Assembly (NCBI RefSeq): GCF_028550395.1
Contig: NZ_JAQQKW010000001.1
Location: forward strand, 1 to 64,000
Direction: 5' to 3'
Origin: Asticcacaulis currens
GTDB taxonomy: Bacteria; Pseudomonadota; Alphaproteobacteria; Caulobacterales; Caulobacteraceae
DNA: 64,000 nucleotides
This document shows positions 16,040-23,999 of this stretch, one piece after another. The stretch's first letter is position 1. Each line of letters begins with the position of its first letter. Made by a program: the position numbers and the translations under genes. A model generated the notes under the pieces. The model was not told the DNA's origin. It did not search any database and worked only from the letters and a program-made list of their open reading frames with translations.

Positions 16040-16837
16040 TTAGTGCCCCAGAGACAAAAGGATAAGGCCGATACCGCCAACAAGAATGCGCCAGATAGCG
16101 AAAACGCCATAGCCGTTTCTGGCTACGAAATTCAGCACTGAGCGCACGACTATGAGCGCTGTGATGAAGGCCGCGATAAAGCCCACAGCGACAAGTCCCA
16201 TATCATTGAAATTCATCTGACTATGGGTCTTATAGACATCATAGGTGAAAGCGCCGAGCATGGTCGGCATGGCGAGGAAGAAGGAAAATTCCGCTGCCGC
16301 CTTCTTTTCGACCTTACACAGCATGGCCCCGATCAGGGTCGATCCAGAGCGCGACATGCCTGGGATCATCGCCAGACACTGAAAGACGCCGATGATGAGT
16401 GACGTCTTGAAATCGAGGCGAAACGGATCGGTCTTATTGGGGGTGGGCGCGTACTTATCGACCAGCCAGAGGATGATACCGCCGACGATCAGGCTGATGC
16501 AAATCAGGCGCGGGCTTTCGAAAAGGACGCTTTTGATAAAGTCGTGAGCCAGCACCCCGATGACCAGGGCCGGAAAGAAGGCGACCAGGATAGAGATGGC
16601 AAAGCCTCGCGATTGTGGCGAGGTCGGCAGGGTGATGACGACATTCCAAAGCTTGTTGAAATAAAGGCTGAGAAGCGCCAGCACGGCACCCAGCTGAATC
16701 AGCACCTCAAAGGTATTGCTGGGTGAGCTGAAGCCCAGAAAATGCGACAGAAGAAGAAGGTGGCCGGTCGAGGAAACCGGAATATATTCCGTCAGGCCTT
16801 CGACAAAGCCCAGAAACAAAGCAATTAAATAATCCAT
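16040..16837 (-). CDS. uppP: Undecaprenyl-diphosphatase UppP (BacA)
   Basis: An integral membrane phosphatase of 265 aa that dephosphorylates undecaprenyl pyrophosphate, recycling the lipid carrier for peptidoglycan and O-antigen synthesis; its overproduction gives bacitracin resistance. Both family signatures are present: EGLTEYIPVSSTGH (residues 13-26, with the acidic residues and His of the active site) and PGMSRSGST with the essential Arg. About eight hydrophobic helices follow. ATG at 16837 (MDYLIALFLGF) is the conserved start, not the longer frame beginning 14 codons upstream. Confidence 0.96.
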   Translation of the reverse strand: MDYLIALFLGFVEGLTEYIPVSSTGHLLLLSHFLGFSSPSNTFEVLIQLGAVLALLSLYFNKLWNVVITLPTSPQSRGFAISILVAFFPALVIGVLAHDFIKSVLFESPRLICISLIVGGIILWLVDKYAPTPNKTDPFRLDFKTSLIIGVFQCLAMIPGMSRSGSTLIGAMLCKVEKKAAAEFSFFLAMPTMLGAFTYDVYKTHSQMNFNDMGLVAVGFIAAFITALIVVRSVLNFVARNGYGVFAIWRILVGGIGLILLSLGH

Positions 16838-16958
16838 TGAAATAGTCCGGGGAAAAAGAGAGCGCGATTTTATATGCACCGCACCATGCGCTGTGAGAGT
16901 TTAGAGGTCAAGCGCGTGCCCCCTTTCGGGCGAGCGATCGGCCAGGAGATTCCTAAGG

Positions 16959-18149
16959 TCAGAGATTTGCGGCTAAAGGATGTTCGCCAATGTAGCGCAG
17001 CCTCACCCTGGGCGACAAACCGGTTTCGGTCTGTTCGATTGCGTGAGCGAGCCAACCCGCTGAGCGGCCCAGCCCCATCAGGGTAAAAGGGGCGTCCTTT
17101 GGCAGGTCGAGGTGGCGCCCGATAAGGGCCAGAGCCAGAGTAAAGCCCAGTGGCCGCCCCGTCAGCTCCTCGCCCACGGCACGGATGGTTTTGAGGTCTT
17201 CGCCAATATGAGGGGCGGCGGCCATCAGGGCCTCGGCTCGCAGCGCGTCGCAGGGTGATTGCTCCGTTTCGAAGCCGGGCAGCTCTACGCCCTGACGCAG
17301 GAAGGTTTCCGCCACGAGACGAGGATTACCCTGACGCCTGACCTGAGTGACATAGGCTTCCGCGCGTGACACCCGCCCGCCCATGGCCGGCCCCGTGAGG
17401 GTGGAAAAGCCGGCGAGAACAGGTGAGGATAAGGGCCCTTGCGACACCGCCGCGGCGCGCGCGGACAAGGTGGCGGCATCAAGCCCGTTATCAGCCGACA
17501 AGACGAGAGCCCGTCGGATCAGATCGACGTCGCGCTGATCATTCACCTTCCAGGCACGCGCCAGACGCTGGTGGAAATAAAGGCGTGGGCCTCCATTTGT
17601 TACCGCATCAATGAGTTCATTGAGGATGCCGGCCGCTTCAAGGCGGAGATTTCGGTCGGGGCTGAGCTCAGAGAGGGCGTCTTCGTCCAGTCGCCGCGAC
17701 AACATTCCCCAGACGCGGGCACGCGGTCCGCCGGTGAAATTGACATCCGGTCGCGGTTTAAGGGGGCCGAAGGGGTTTGAGGAGTCGTCCTTCCACAACA
17801 GGGCGGCGACCGCCTCAAAATTTTCGGTCTCGCTAAGCTCCAGGCTGTCCCGCGTACGGTAAAAGGGACGATTGTCTATCGAAATGAAGATATCGGAGTC
17901 GATCGTCGCCTCACCGCGGACGGCCGACTTACCACTTAATGTCGGCAAGACAGGTGGGGCGTCCTCCGCGGGGCGAGGCGTGCGTTGAGTGAGACGCTCG
18001 ATATCATCGAGGGCATAAAGTGAACGTCTTGGATTATTCGGATCGGTTCGCGCGGCAATGCGTTGACGACTGACGTACGCATAGAGGGTTTGTGGCTTGA
18101 CATCCAGTCGCTGCAAGGCTTCGGCGCGGCTGATCCATTTGCGCGACAT
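16959..18149 (-). CDS. Citrate-synthase-like protein with N-terminal HTH; probable pseudoenzyme
   Basis: Residues 3-55 form a MerR/excisionase-like HTH (WISRAEALQRLDVKPQTLY, then ARTDPNNPRRSLY), followed by a citrate synthase fold (about 75-396), an arrangement known in alphaproteobacterial citrate synthase family proteins. Aligning the active site by eye, the catalytic His of the ADHE motif is Asn (SADNGLDAATLSAR, N221), the His of GPxHGG is Met (TGPAMGGR, M256), and the Asp of the NxDF motif is Gly (RPLGFTLAL, G335). Loss of all three suggests it is not a citrate synthase and may be a regulator or scaffold. ATG 18149 is preferred to 18179 because GAGGG lies 8 bp upstream. Divergent from the FieF-like gene. 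Confidence 0.85.
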   Translation of the reverse strand: MSRKWISRAEALQRLDVKPQTLYAYVSRQRIAARTDPNNPRRSLYALDDIERLTQRTPRPAEDAPPVLPTLSGKSAVRGEATIDSDIFISIDNRPFYRTRDSLELSETENFEAVAALLWKDDSSNPFGPLKPRPDVNFTGGPRARVWGMLSRRLDEDALSELSPDRNLRLEAAGILNELIDAVTNGGPRLYFHQRLARAWKVNDQRDVDLIRRALVLSADNGLDAATLSARAAAVSQGPLSSPVLAGFSTLTGPAMGGRVSRAEAYVTQVRRQGNPRLVAETFLRQGVELPGFETEQSPCDALRAEALMAAAPHIGEDLKTIRAVGEELTGRPLGFTLALALIGRHLDLPKDAPFTLMGLGRSAGWLAHAIEQTETGLSPRVRLRYIGEHPLAANL

Positions 18150-18317
18150 GGGCAAAACCCTCACATGCGGGGCTGACAATCAAGATTGATTGCACCCAAA
18201 TTTAAACGCTCAGTCTGTTAAAATCCAGCTATGTTTAATAGGGGCTTAAAGTTTTTGTAGCGACGTGAATTCAGGCGTATAGAAAAGCCGTTTTCCGCAG
18301 TTTTCAGGCTACCTGTC

Positions 18318-19283
18318 ATGGCCCTGCCCTTTACGCGCAACTTTAACCCGTTCAGCTTCAGCGGGCTGACACCCCAGGAAATGATCCTGCGCGTGTCGGC
18401 CTTGTCGGTATTTGTGGCTCTGACGCTGATCGGCCTTAAGACACTCGCCCTTTTGGCGTCAGGTTCGGTAGCGGTTCTGGCGTCGCTGACCGACTCAGGG
18501 CTTGATCTTCTGGCCTCTCTGATCACATTTTTTGCCGTACGGTTTGCGCGCACACCGCCCGACAAGGAGCACCCTTTCGGGCACGGCAAGGCAGAGGCGT
18601 TTTCAGCGCTGTTTCAGGCTGCCCTTGTGTTTTCTTCGGCGGCTCTGATCCTGCGCGATGCCTGGGATCATCTGCGCGCGCCGGAACCAGTCAGCGGGGG
18701 CCTGTTGTCCGTGGCGGTGATGATCGTCTCCCTCCTTCTGACAGGCCTTCTGATCGCGGCGCAAAATGCCGCTTTAAAGGCCTCTCAGTCTGTGGCTGTG
18801 TCGGCTGATCGCGCGCACTATCTGACCGACATTGCCGGCAACAGTATAGCACTTGTGGGCGTCGGCGCCGGAGCGCTCGGTGTGCCGCATATTGACGCTA
18901 TTGCCGGCGGCGCGATTGCCCTATGGCTGCTATGGGGAGCGCTGCATGTTCTGAAAGATGCCGCCGACAGCCTGATGGATCGTGCGCTTACAGACGAGGC
19001 GCAGGCGCGCATCCACGATCTCGCCTCTGATGATCCTGAAGTTCTGAACATCCATCGTCTGCGCACCCGCATTTCGGGTCCACACGTGCTTATCCAGATG
19101 CACATGGCTTTGCGACCTGACCTGACCCTTGTCAGGGCCCATGAAATAATCGTAAGCGCTGAGAAACGCATATTGTCGGCGTATCCGAATGCCGACATCC
19201 TGATTCACCCCGACCCGGACGGCGCGTCGGAGCCGCATGGCGGCATCTTTGCCGAAGCGCACGACCGGGTACATCAGATCTGA
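18318..19283 (+). CDS. Cation diffusion facilitator (FieF-like) metal efflux transporter
   Basis: A 321-aa proton-antiport exporter of Zn(II)/Fe(II)-type divalent metals in the inner membrane. Six hydrophobic helices span residues 25-220. The transport-site residues fall in the FieF pattern: D59 and D63 in helix 2 (TDSGLDLLAS), and H167 and D171 in helix 5 (SADRAHYLTDIAGN), plus HPFGHGKAEA at 85-94 between helices 2 and 3. The C-terminal cytoplasmic domain (about 225-310) ends with His-containing segments. It is the first gene of a tightly packed run; the next begins 1 bp after its stop. Confidence 0.92.
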   Translation: MALPFTRNFNPFSFSGLTPQEMILRVSALSVFVALTLIGLKTLALLASGSVAVLASLTDSGLDLLASLITFFAVRFARTPPDKEHPFGHGKAEAFSALFQAALVFSSAALILRDAWDHLRAPEPVSGGLLSVAVMIVSLLLTGLLIAAQNAALKASQSVAVSADRAHYLTDIAGNSIALVGVGAGALGVPHIDAIAGGAIALWLLWGALHVLKDAADSLMDRALTDEAQARIHDLASDDPEVLNIHRLRTRISGPHVLIQMHMALRPDLTLVRAHEIIVSAEKRILSAYPNADILIHPDPDGASEPHGGIFAEAHDRVHQI

Positions 19284-19284
19284 C

Positions 19285-19977
19285 ATGACCCCACCACTGC
19301 GCACGCTTTATCATTTCGCCTTTGACCCCCATTCGAGGCTGGTCCGCCTGAGTTTGGGCGAAAAGAGACTGGCCTTTGAAGAGGCCCCGGTTAAGTACTG
19401 GGAGCCGACGGATGAGTTTCTGCGTCTCAATGTATCAGGCCTTTTGCCGGTGCTGGTGGAAACCTTTGACCATGGACGCACGGTCACGCTTTGTGAAAAC
19501 CGCGCGATCCTTGAACATCTTGACGAGACGGCCTCGGAGGTACGGCTTTGGCCGACAGATCCGCAGGAGCGCGCTGAGGCTAGGCGTTTAGTAGGCTGGT
19601 TCGAGCGTAAGTTCGACTACGAAGTCAACGCCTTGTTGCTGCACGAAAAGATGGAAAAGCGCCTGTTGGGAATGGGCGCGCCTAATCTGTCGGCGCTGCG
19701 CGCAGGGCGCGATGCGCTGCGCGACCATCTGCTTTATTTCGAGAGCCTGCTTGAGGCCCGAAACTGGTTGTCGGGCCGGCACATGTCCTATGCTGATTTC
19801 GCTCTGGCTTCGCATCTCAGTGTCATTGACTATGTCGATGAAATGAACTGGGACCGCTATAAGCATCTTAAGACCTGGTACATGGTCATAAAATCGCGTC
19901 CGGCCTTTCGTCCTTTACTGGCCGACACGCTCCCGGGCGTTGCCCCTTCTGCACACTACCGGGATCTTGATTTCTGA
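19285..19977 (+). CDS. fzlA: Glutathione S-transferase family protein, probable FzlA
   Basis: A 230-aa GST-fold protein: thioredoxin-like N-domain (LYHFAFDPHSRLVRLSLGEK, LLPVL, CENRAILEHLDE) and helical C-domain (about 95-225). In Caulobacter the GST-family protein FzlA binds FtsZ and is needed for constriction. Assignment to FzlA rests on the LYHFxxDPxxRLVRLxLGEK start and on the neighbour queG, which I recall as a common alphaproteobacterial arrangement; it is inference. The ATG at 19285 is 1 bp after the transporter stop, and the stop overlaps the queG start by 1 bp (TGATG), so the genes are probably translationally coupled. Otherwise a generic GST. Confidence 0.7.
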   Translation: MTPPLRTLYHFAFDPHSRLVRLSLGEKRLAFEEAPVKYWEPTDEFLRLNVSGLLPVLVETFDHGRTVTLCENRAILEHLDETASEVRLWPTDPQERAEARRLVGWFERKFDYEVNALLLHEKMEKRLLGMGAPNLSALRAGRDALRDHLLYFESLLEARNWLSGRHMSYADFALASHLSVIDYVDEMNWDRYKHLKTWYMVIKSRPAFRPLLADTLPGVAPSAHYRDLDF

Positions 19978-21224
19978 TGGAGACGTCGCCCGACACCCCC
20001 CTCAAACCAGAGGCGGAGGGACAGGGGGAGGCGTCCGCGCTGCATCAAAAACCTCCCTCGCCCGCCACCTTGCGGCCTCCCCTTTCCGTCGAGTCGGCAG
20101 ACCTCAAAACCTTCATCACAAAAAAGGCTCTTGGCTTAGGATTTTCGACAATAGGCTTTACCCATCTGCCGCAGAGCTGGGACGCCGCGCAACGCCTGAA
20201 AGCCTTCATCTCGGCTGGCTATCATGGCGAAATGAAGTGGATGGAAGAGACGCTGGAACGGCGTCTTCACCCACAGAATATGTGGAACGGGGCGAAAAGC
20301 GCCATTGTACTTGGCTTTAACTACGGGCCAGACAGCGATCCCCTGCTGGGGCTTTCCGAGCGTGACCTCGCCAATATCAGCGTCTATGCCCGCGGCGACG
20401 ACTATCACGACGTCATCAAGAAAAAGCTTAAGCAGCTCGCCACTGAAATCGTCACGGCTTACGGCTGCGAAGTGAAGGTGTTTGTCGATACGGCGCCGTT
20501 GATGGAAAAGCCGCTTGCGCAACTGGCGGGCCTAGGCTGGCAAGGCAAGCATACGAACCTTGTCTCTCGCGAGTTCGGCTCCTGGCTCTTTCTCGGCAGC
20601 ATTCTGACCGACATGGAGATCCCCCAAAGCTCGACTGAGCGCGATCATTGCGGCTCGTGCCGGGCCTGCCTTGACGCCTGCCCTACCGATGCGTTCGTTG
20701 GACCTTATCAGCTTGATGCGCGCGAATGCCTGTCCTATCTGACCATCGAATTTCGCGGTCACTGGCCCGACCGCTTCCGCGCCGCCATGGGCAACCGCAT
20801 CTATGGCTGCGACGACTGTCTGGCCGCCTGTCCGTGGAACAAGTTCGCCGTTGAGGCCTCCGAGGCCAAGCTGAGAGCGCGCGAGGGCTTCAATGCCCTG
20901 TCGCTCGTCGAGCTGGCGCAACTGGATGACGCGGCGTTCCGCACTCTGTTCAGCAAATCCCCTATCAAACGTATCGGTCTGGCGAGCTTCCTGCGTAATG
21001 TCCATTATGCTCTGGGCAACAGCTTTGATGACCTCGTTGATGACGCCAAGGTTCAGGTGCTGACACGAAACCTCACCCACGAGAGTCCTGTCGTTCGAGG
21101 GTCTGCCGTTTGGGCTTTGTCGCGCGGTCTGAGCGCACAGGACTTCCGCTCTTTGCGCGCGCAGCACCTGGCGCAGGAGGATGACCCGGACGTCTGGAGT
21201 GAATGGAGCCGGCATGTCACCTGA
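19977..21224 (+). CDS. queG: Epoxyqueuosine reductase QueG
   Basis: QueG performs the last step of queuosine synthesis in tRNA, reducing epoxyqueuosine with cobalamin and two [4Fe-4S] clusters. Cluster cysteines are visible: CGSCRACLDACP (C225, C228, C231, C235) and C251, GCDDCLAACP (C278, C281, C285). The presumed catalytic Asp is D171 in VDTAPLMEK. C-terminal HEAT-like helices follow (about 340-415). The protein is 415 aa, longer than usual, because of a Pro/Glu-rich 40-residue N-terminal extension before LKTFITKKALGLGF; no internal ATG offers a shorter start. Start overlaps the upstream GST gene by one base. Confidence 0.95.
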   Translation: METSPDTPLKPEAEGQGEASALHQKPPSPATLRPPLSVESADLKTFITKKALGLGFSTIGFTHLPQSWDAAQRLKAFISAGYHGEMKWMEETLERRLHPQNMWNGAKSAIVLGFNYGPDSDPLLGLSERDLANISVYARGDDYHDVIKKKLKQLATEIVTAYGCEVKVFVDTAPLMEKPLAQLAGLGWQGKHTNLVSREFGSWLFLGSILTDMEIPQSSTERDHCGSCRACLDACPTDAFVGPYQLDARECLSYLTIEFRGHWPDRFRAAMGNRIYGCDDCLAACPWNKFAVEASEAKLRAREGFNALSLVELAQLDDAAFRTLFSKSPIKRIGLASFLRNVHYALGNSFDDLVDDAKVQVLTRNLTHESPVVRGSAVWALSRGLSAQDFRSLRAQHLAQEDDPDVWSEWSRHVT

Positions 21225-22215
21225 TGTTACGCGCCCAAGGTTTTCACTTATCGTCTTATCCTATCAGAGCGGAGCCTATCTGGAGCGTTGCATCCAGGCG
21301 CTTCTCGATCAGAATACGGATGATTTTGAAATTCTTTTGGCCGACAACGGGTCAACCGACGGTGCGCCACAGGCGCTGACAGCGAAATTTCCTCAGATTC
21401 GCTTTATAGACAATGGCGGAAATCTGGGCTTCGCAGCGGGCAATAATGCCGCTGTTCGCCATGCCAGAGGAGACTGGCTTGGCTTCATAAACCCGGATGT
21501 GTTTGTACATGCCCACTGGCTTCACGAAATAGAGCGCGCCATAGCCAGTTATCCGGACACACACATTTTTACATCGCTGCAACTCGACCCCCAAGATCCG
21601 CGCGTGCTGGACGGGGCCGGAGATGGCATGAGCTTTTTTGGCTTTCCTTTTCGGATGGGGTATCGCACCTGTCGCCCTGAGCACATTCCGGTAAGTGAGG
21701 TGTTTTCGCCGTGTGGCGCGGCCTTTGTTATCAAACGCTCCCTGTTTGAGGCGCTCGGCGGATTCTATGAGCGCTTTTTCATATACTGCGAAGATGCTGA
21801 TCTCGGCTACCGCGCACGGCTGAGGCGGGAGCGGACCTTGCTTATCCCGCACGCGCGCGTCGACCATATCGGTTCTGCCACGCTTGGGGCACGCTCTGAT
21901 TTTGCCCTGTTCTACGGCTATCGCAACCGGCTTTGGATGTTCCTGAAGAACACCCCCTCCCCTCTGCTGTGGCTAATGCTCTTACCCCACCTTTTGTTTA
22001 GCTTGTCAGGGGCGCTGAAGGATGTATTGAAAGGACGCGGCCCGGTCGTCGGTCGCGCCCTGAGGGAAGCCTTGTCAGGCTTGGGCGCGGTGATGCGGGA
22101 CCGCCGCCAATTACAAAGTACCCGTCTATTGCGTTCAACCGATTTGTTATCTCAATTTACCTGGGACTTGCGCCTGATCCTTCGGCGCGGCCTCGACCTA
22201 CGGAGCCCGAAATGA
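21214..22215 (+). CDS. Family 2 glycosyltransferase
   Basis: A GT-A fold inverting glycosyltransferase of 333 aa related to rhamnosyltransferase-type GT2 enzymes. The nucleotide-sugar motif (FSLIVLSYQSG, DNGSTDGAP), the FINPDVFV divalent-metal motif and GAAFVIKRSLFEALGGF with the following FIYCEDADLGYR are visible. A hydrophobic C-terminal segment near residues 250-275 suggests membrane association. The acceptor (LPS, capsule or holdfast polysaccharide) is unknown. ATG 21214 (MSPDVTRP, with GGAGCCGGC upstream) overlaps the queG end by 11 bp, and the stop overlaps the pgi start by 4 bp. Confidence 0.88.
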   Translation: MSPDVTRPRFSLIVLSYQSGAYLERCIQALLDQNTDDFEILLADNGSTDGAPQALTAKFPQIRFIDNGGNLGFAAGNNAAVRHARGDWLGFINPDVFVHAHWLHEIERAIASYPDTHIFTSLQLDPQDPRVLDGAGDGMSFFGFPFRMGYRTCRPEHIPVSEVFSPCGAAFVIKRSLFEALGGFYERFFIYCEDADLGYRARLRRERTLLIPHARVDHIGSATLGARSDFALFYGYRNRLWMFLKNTPSPLLWLMLLPHLLFSLSGALKDVLKGRGPVVGRALREALSGLGAVMRDRRQLQSTRLLRSTDLLSQFTWDLRLILRRGLDLRSPK

Positions 22216-23825
22216 GCCTTTCCGACGCTTTCACCGCCCTCAAAACCCAGGCTGCTATTGATGCCAAAACCCCAATCGTGGCGCACTTCGAATACGAAGC
22301 CGATCGGTTGGGTCACCAATCCCTATCGGTCGCCGGGCTCTATGTGGATGTTTCAAAGCAATCCTGGTCAGACGCGGGGTTCAAGGCCGCCCTGAAGCTG
22401 TTTGAAGCCGCCGATCTTCATGCGGCGCGGGAGCGGATGTGGACGGGCCAGGCGATCAACGTCTCGGAAAATCGCGCCGTCCTGCACGTGGCGCTGCGCG
22501 ATTCTGACGTTGAAAATGCCCGCTTACGAGGCGCTGAGATCACTTCTGACGTCAAGACGGCGCGCGACGCCATGAAAGCCTATGCGGACGGCATTCGCAG
22601 CGGCCAGATTGTGGGCGCGACCGGTAAGCCGTTCAAGACCATTCTGCACATTGGCATCGGGGGTTCAGACCTCGGCCCACGCCTCGTCTGGCAGGCCCTG
22701 ACACCCCTGAAACCACAGATCGATATCCGGTTTGTGGCGAATGTCGATGGTTCGGAACTGGCGCTCAACACCGCCGATCTTGATCCGGCCGAAACGCTGG
22801 TGATTGCGGTGTCGAAGACCTTCACGACACAGGAGACACTGGCCAACTTCCTTGCTGCGCGTGAGTGGCTGATCAAGGGCCTAGGCGAAGCGGCGGCCTC
22901 AAAACACCTTGCAGCCGTCTCTGCGGCCCCGGCTAAGACATCGGCCTATGGCATCCCCGAAGACCGCGTCTTCGGCTTTAAGGACTGGGTGGGCGGTCGC
23001 TATTCCCTGTGGTCGGCGGTGTCGCTGTCGGTCATCATAGCCGCCGGTTATGACGTATACGAACGGTTGCTGGCCGGCGCCTATGAAATGGATCAGCACT
23101 TCCTCACAGCGCCGTTCGAAAAGAACGCACCGCTGCTGCTGGCCGCCGCTCAGGTGTTCAACCGCATCGGCCTCGACCGCCCGTCGCGCGCCGTTATTCC
23201 GTATGCGCATCGTCTGCGCCGACTGGCCGCCTTCCTGCAACAGCTGGAGATGGAATCAAACGGCAAGCGCACCGACGGCTATGGCAAACTGCTGCCGACC
23301 AAAACCTGCCCGGTTGTCTTTGGCGACGAAGGCACCAATGCCCAGCACGCCTTCTTCCAGATGCTGCACCAGTCCGAAGACATCGTGCCACTGGAACTGA
23401 TCGCGGTGAAGTCGAACCCCGAAGCGCCGCTCGACATGCAACAGAAACTTTTGTCGAACGTAATCGCTCAGGGTGAGGCCTTTATGGTCGGCAAGAGCCT
23501 TGAAACCGCCGAGGCCGAATGCCGGGCAGCCGGGTTCGACGCCGAAAAGACGGCCATCATCGCCCCTCAAAAGGTCTGCCCCGGCAACAAACCCTCTACC
23601 CTCGTCCTGCTCGACGCCCTGACGCCGGAAACGCTCGGCGCCCTCTTGGCACTCTATGAGCACAAGACCTTCGCCGAAGGGATCGTCATGGGCCTCAACA
23701 GCTTCGACCAGTGGGGCGTGGAACTGGGCAAGACGCTGGCCAATGCGGTGCTGGAAGACATCACAGGCAGCGCCATCAAGGCGCACGACCCGTCTACCAC
23801 GGCGGCGATTTCGAAAGTGAAATAA
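22212..23825 (+). CDS. pgi: Glucose-6-phosphate isomerase
   Basis: Interconverts glucose 6-phosphate and fructose 6-phosphate in the cytoplasm; 537 aa, normal length. Both family signatures are present: DWVGGRYSLWSAVSLS and GLNSFDQWGVELGK with the catalytic Lys. The catalytic Glu lies in QLEMESNGKR and the His in GTNAQHAFFQMLHQ. The ATGA overlap with the glycosyltransferase gene makes it the last cistron of the 18318-23825 run. A terminator follows. Confidence 0.97.
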   Translation: MSLSDAFTALKTQAAIDAKTPIVAHFEYEADRLGHQSLSVAGLYVDVSKQSWSDAGFKAALKLFEAADLHAARERMWTGQAINVSENRAVLHVALRDSDVENARLRGAEITSDVKTARDAMKAYADGIRSGQIVGATGKPFKTILHIGIGGSDLGPRLVWQALTPLKPQIDIRFVANVDGSELALNTADLDPAETLVIAVSKTFTTQETLANFLAAREWLIKGLGEAAASKHLAAVSAAPAKTSAYGIPEDRVFGFKDWVGGRYSLWSAVSLSVIIAAGYDVYERLLAGAYEMDQHFLTAPFEKNAPLLLAAAQVFNRIGLDRPSRAVIPYAHRLRRLAAFLQQLEMESNGKRTDGYGKLLPTKTCPVVFGDEGTNAQHAFFQMLHQSEDIVPLELIAVKSNPEAPLDMQQKLLSNVIAQGEAFMVGKSLETAEAECRAAGFDAEKTAIIAPQKVCPGNKPSTLVLLDALTPETLGALLALYEHKTFAEGIVMGLNSFDQWGVELGKTLANAVLEDITGSAIKAHDPSTTAAISKVK

Positions 23826-23864
23826 GACGCAGGGGCACAGCCCCTGCACCAGTTAGTGGGAGTC

Positions 23865-23897
23865 AAAAAAGCCGCCTCTGCAAAGGGGCGGCTTTTC
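23865..23897. terminator. Intrinsic terminator after pgi
   Basis: A GCCGCCTC...GGGGCGGC hairpin (23871-23892) has A residues on the left and T residues on the right, between convergent pgi and gltB. A second small hairpin (CAGGGGC / GCCCCTG, 23830-23846) precedes it. Confidence 0.85.
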
Positions 23898-23999
23898 TTT
23901 TGCTCTCAGATAACCCGCTGTGAGGCGGCGAGTAGGCTTAGCGGACGAGCACCGGCGCGCAGACCGATGAGGCTTCGCAGCCCCTCACATGTAGGGTTA

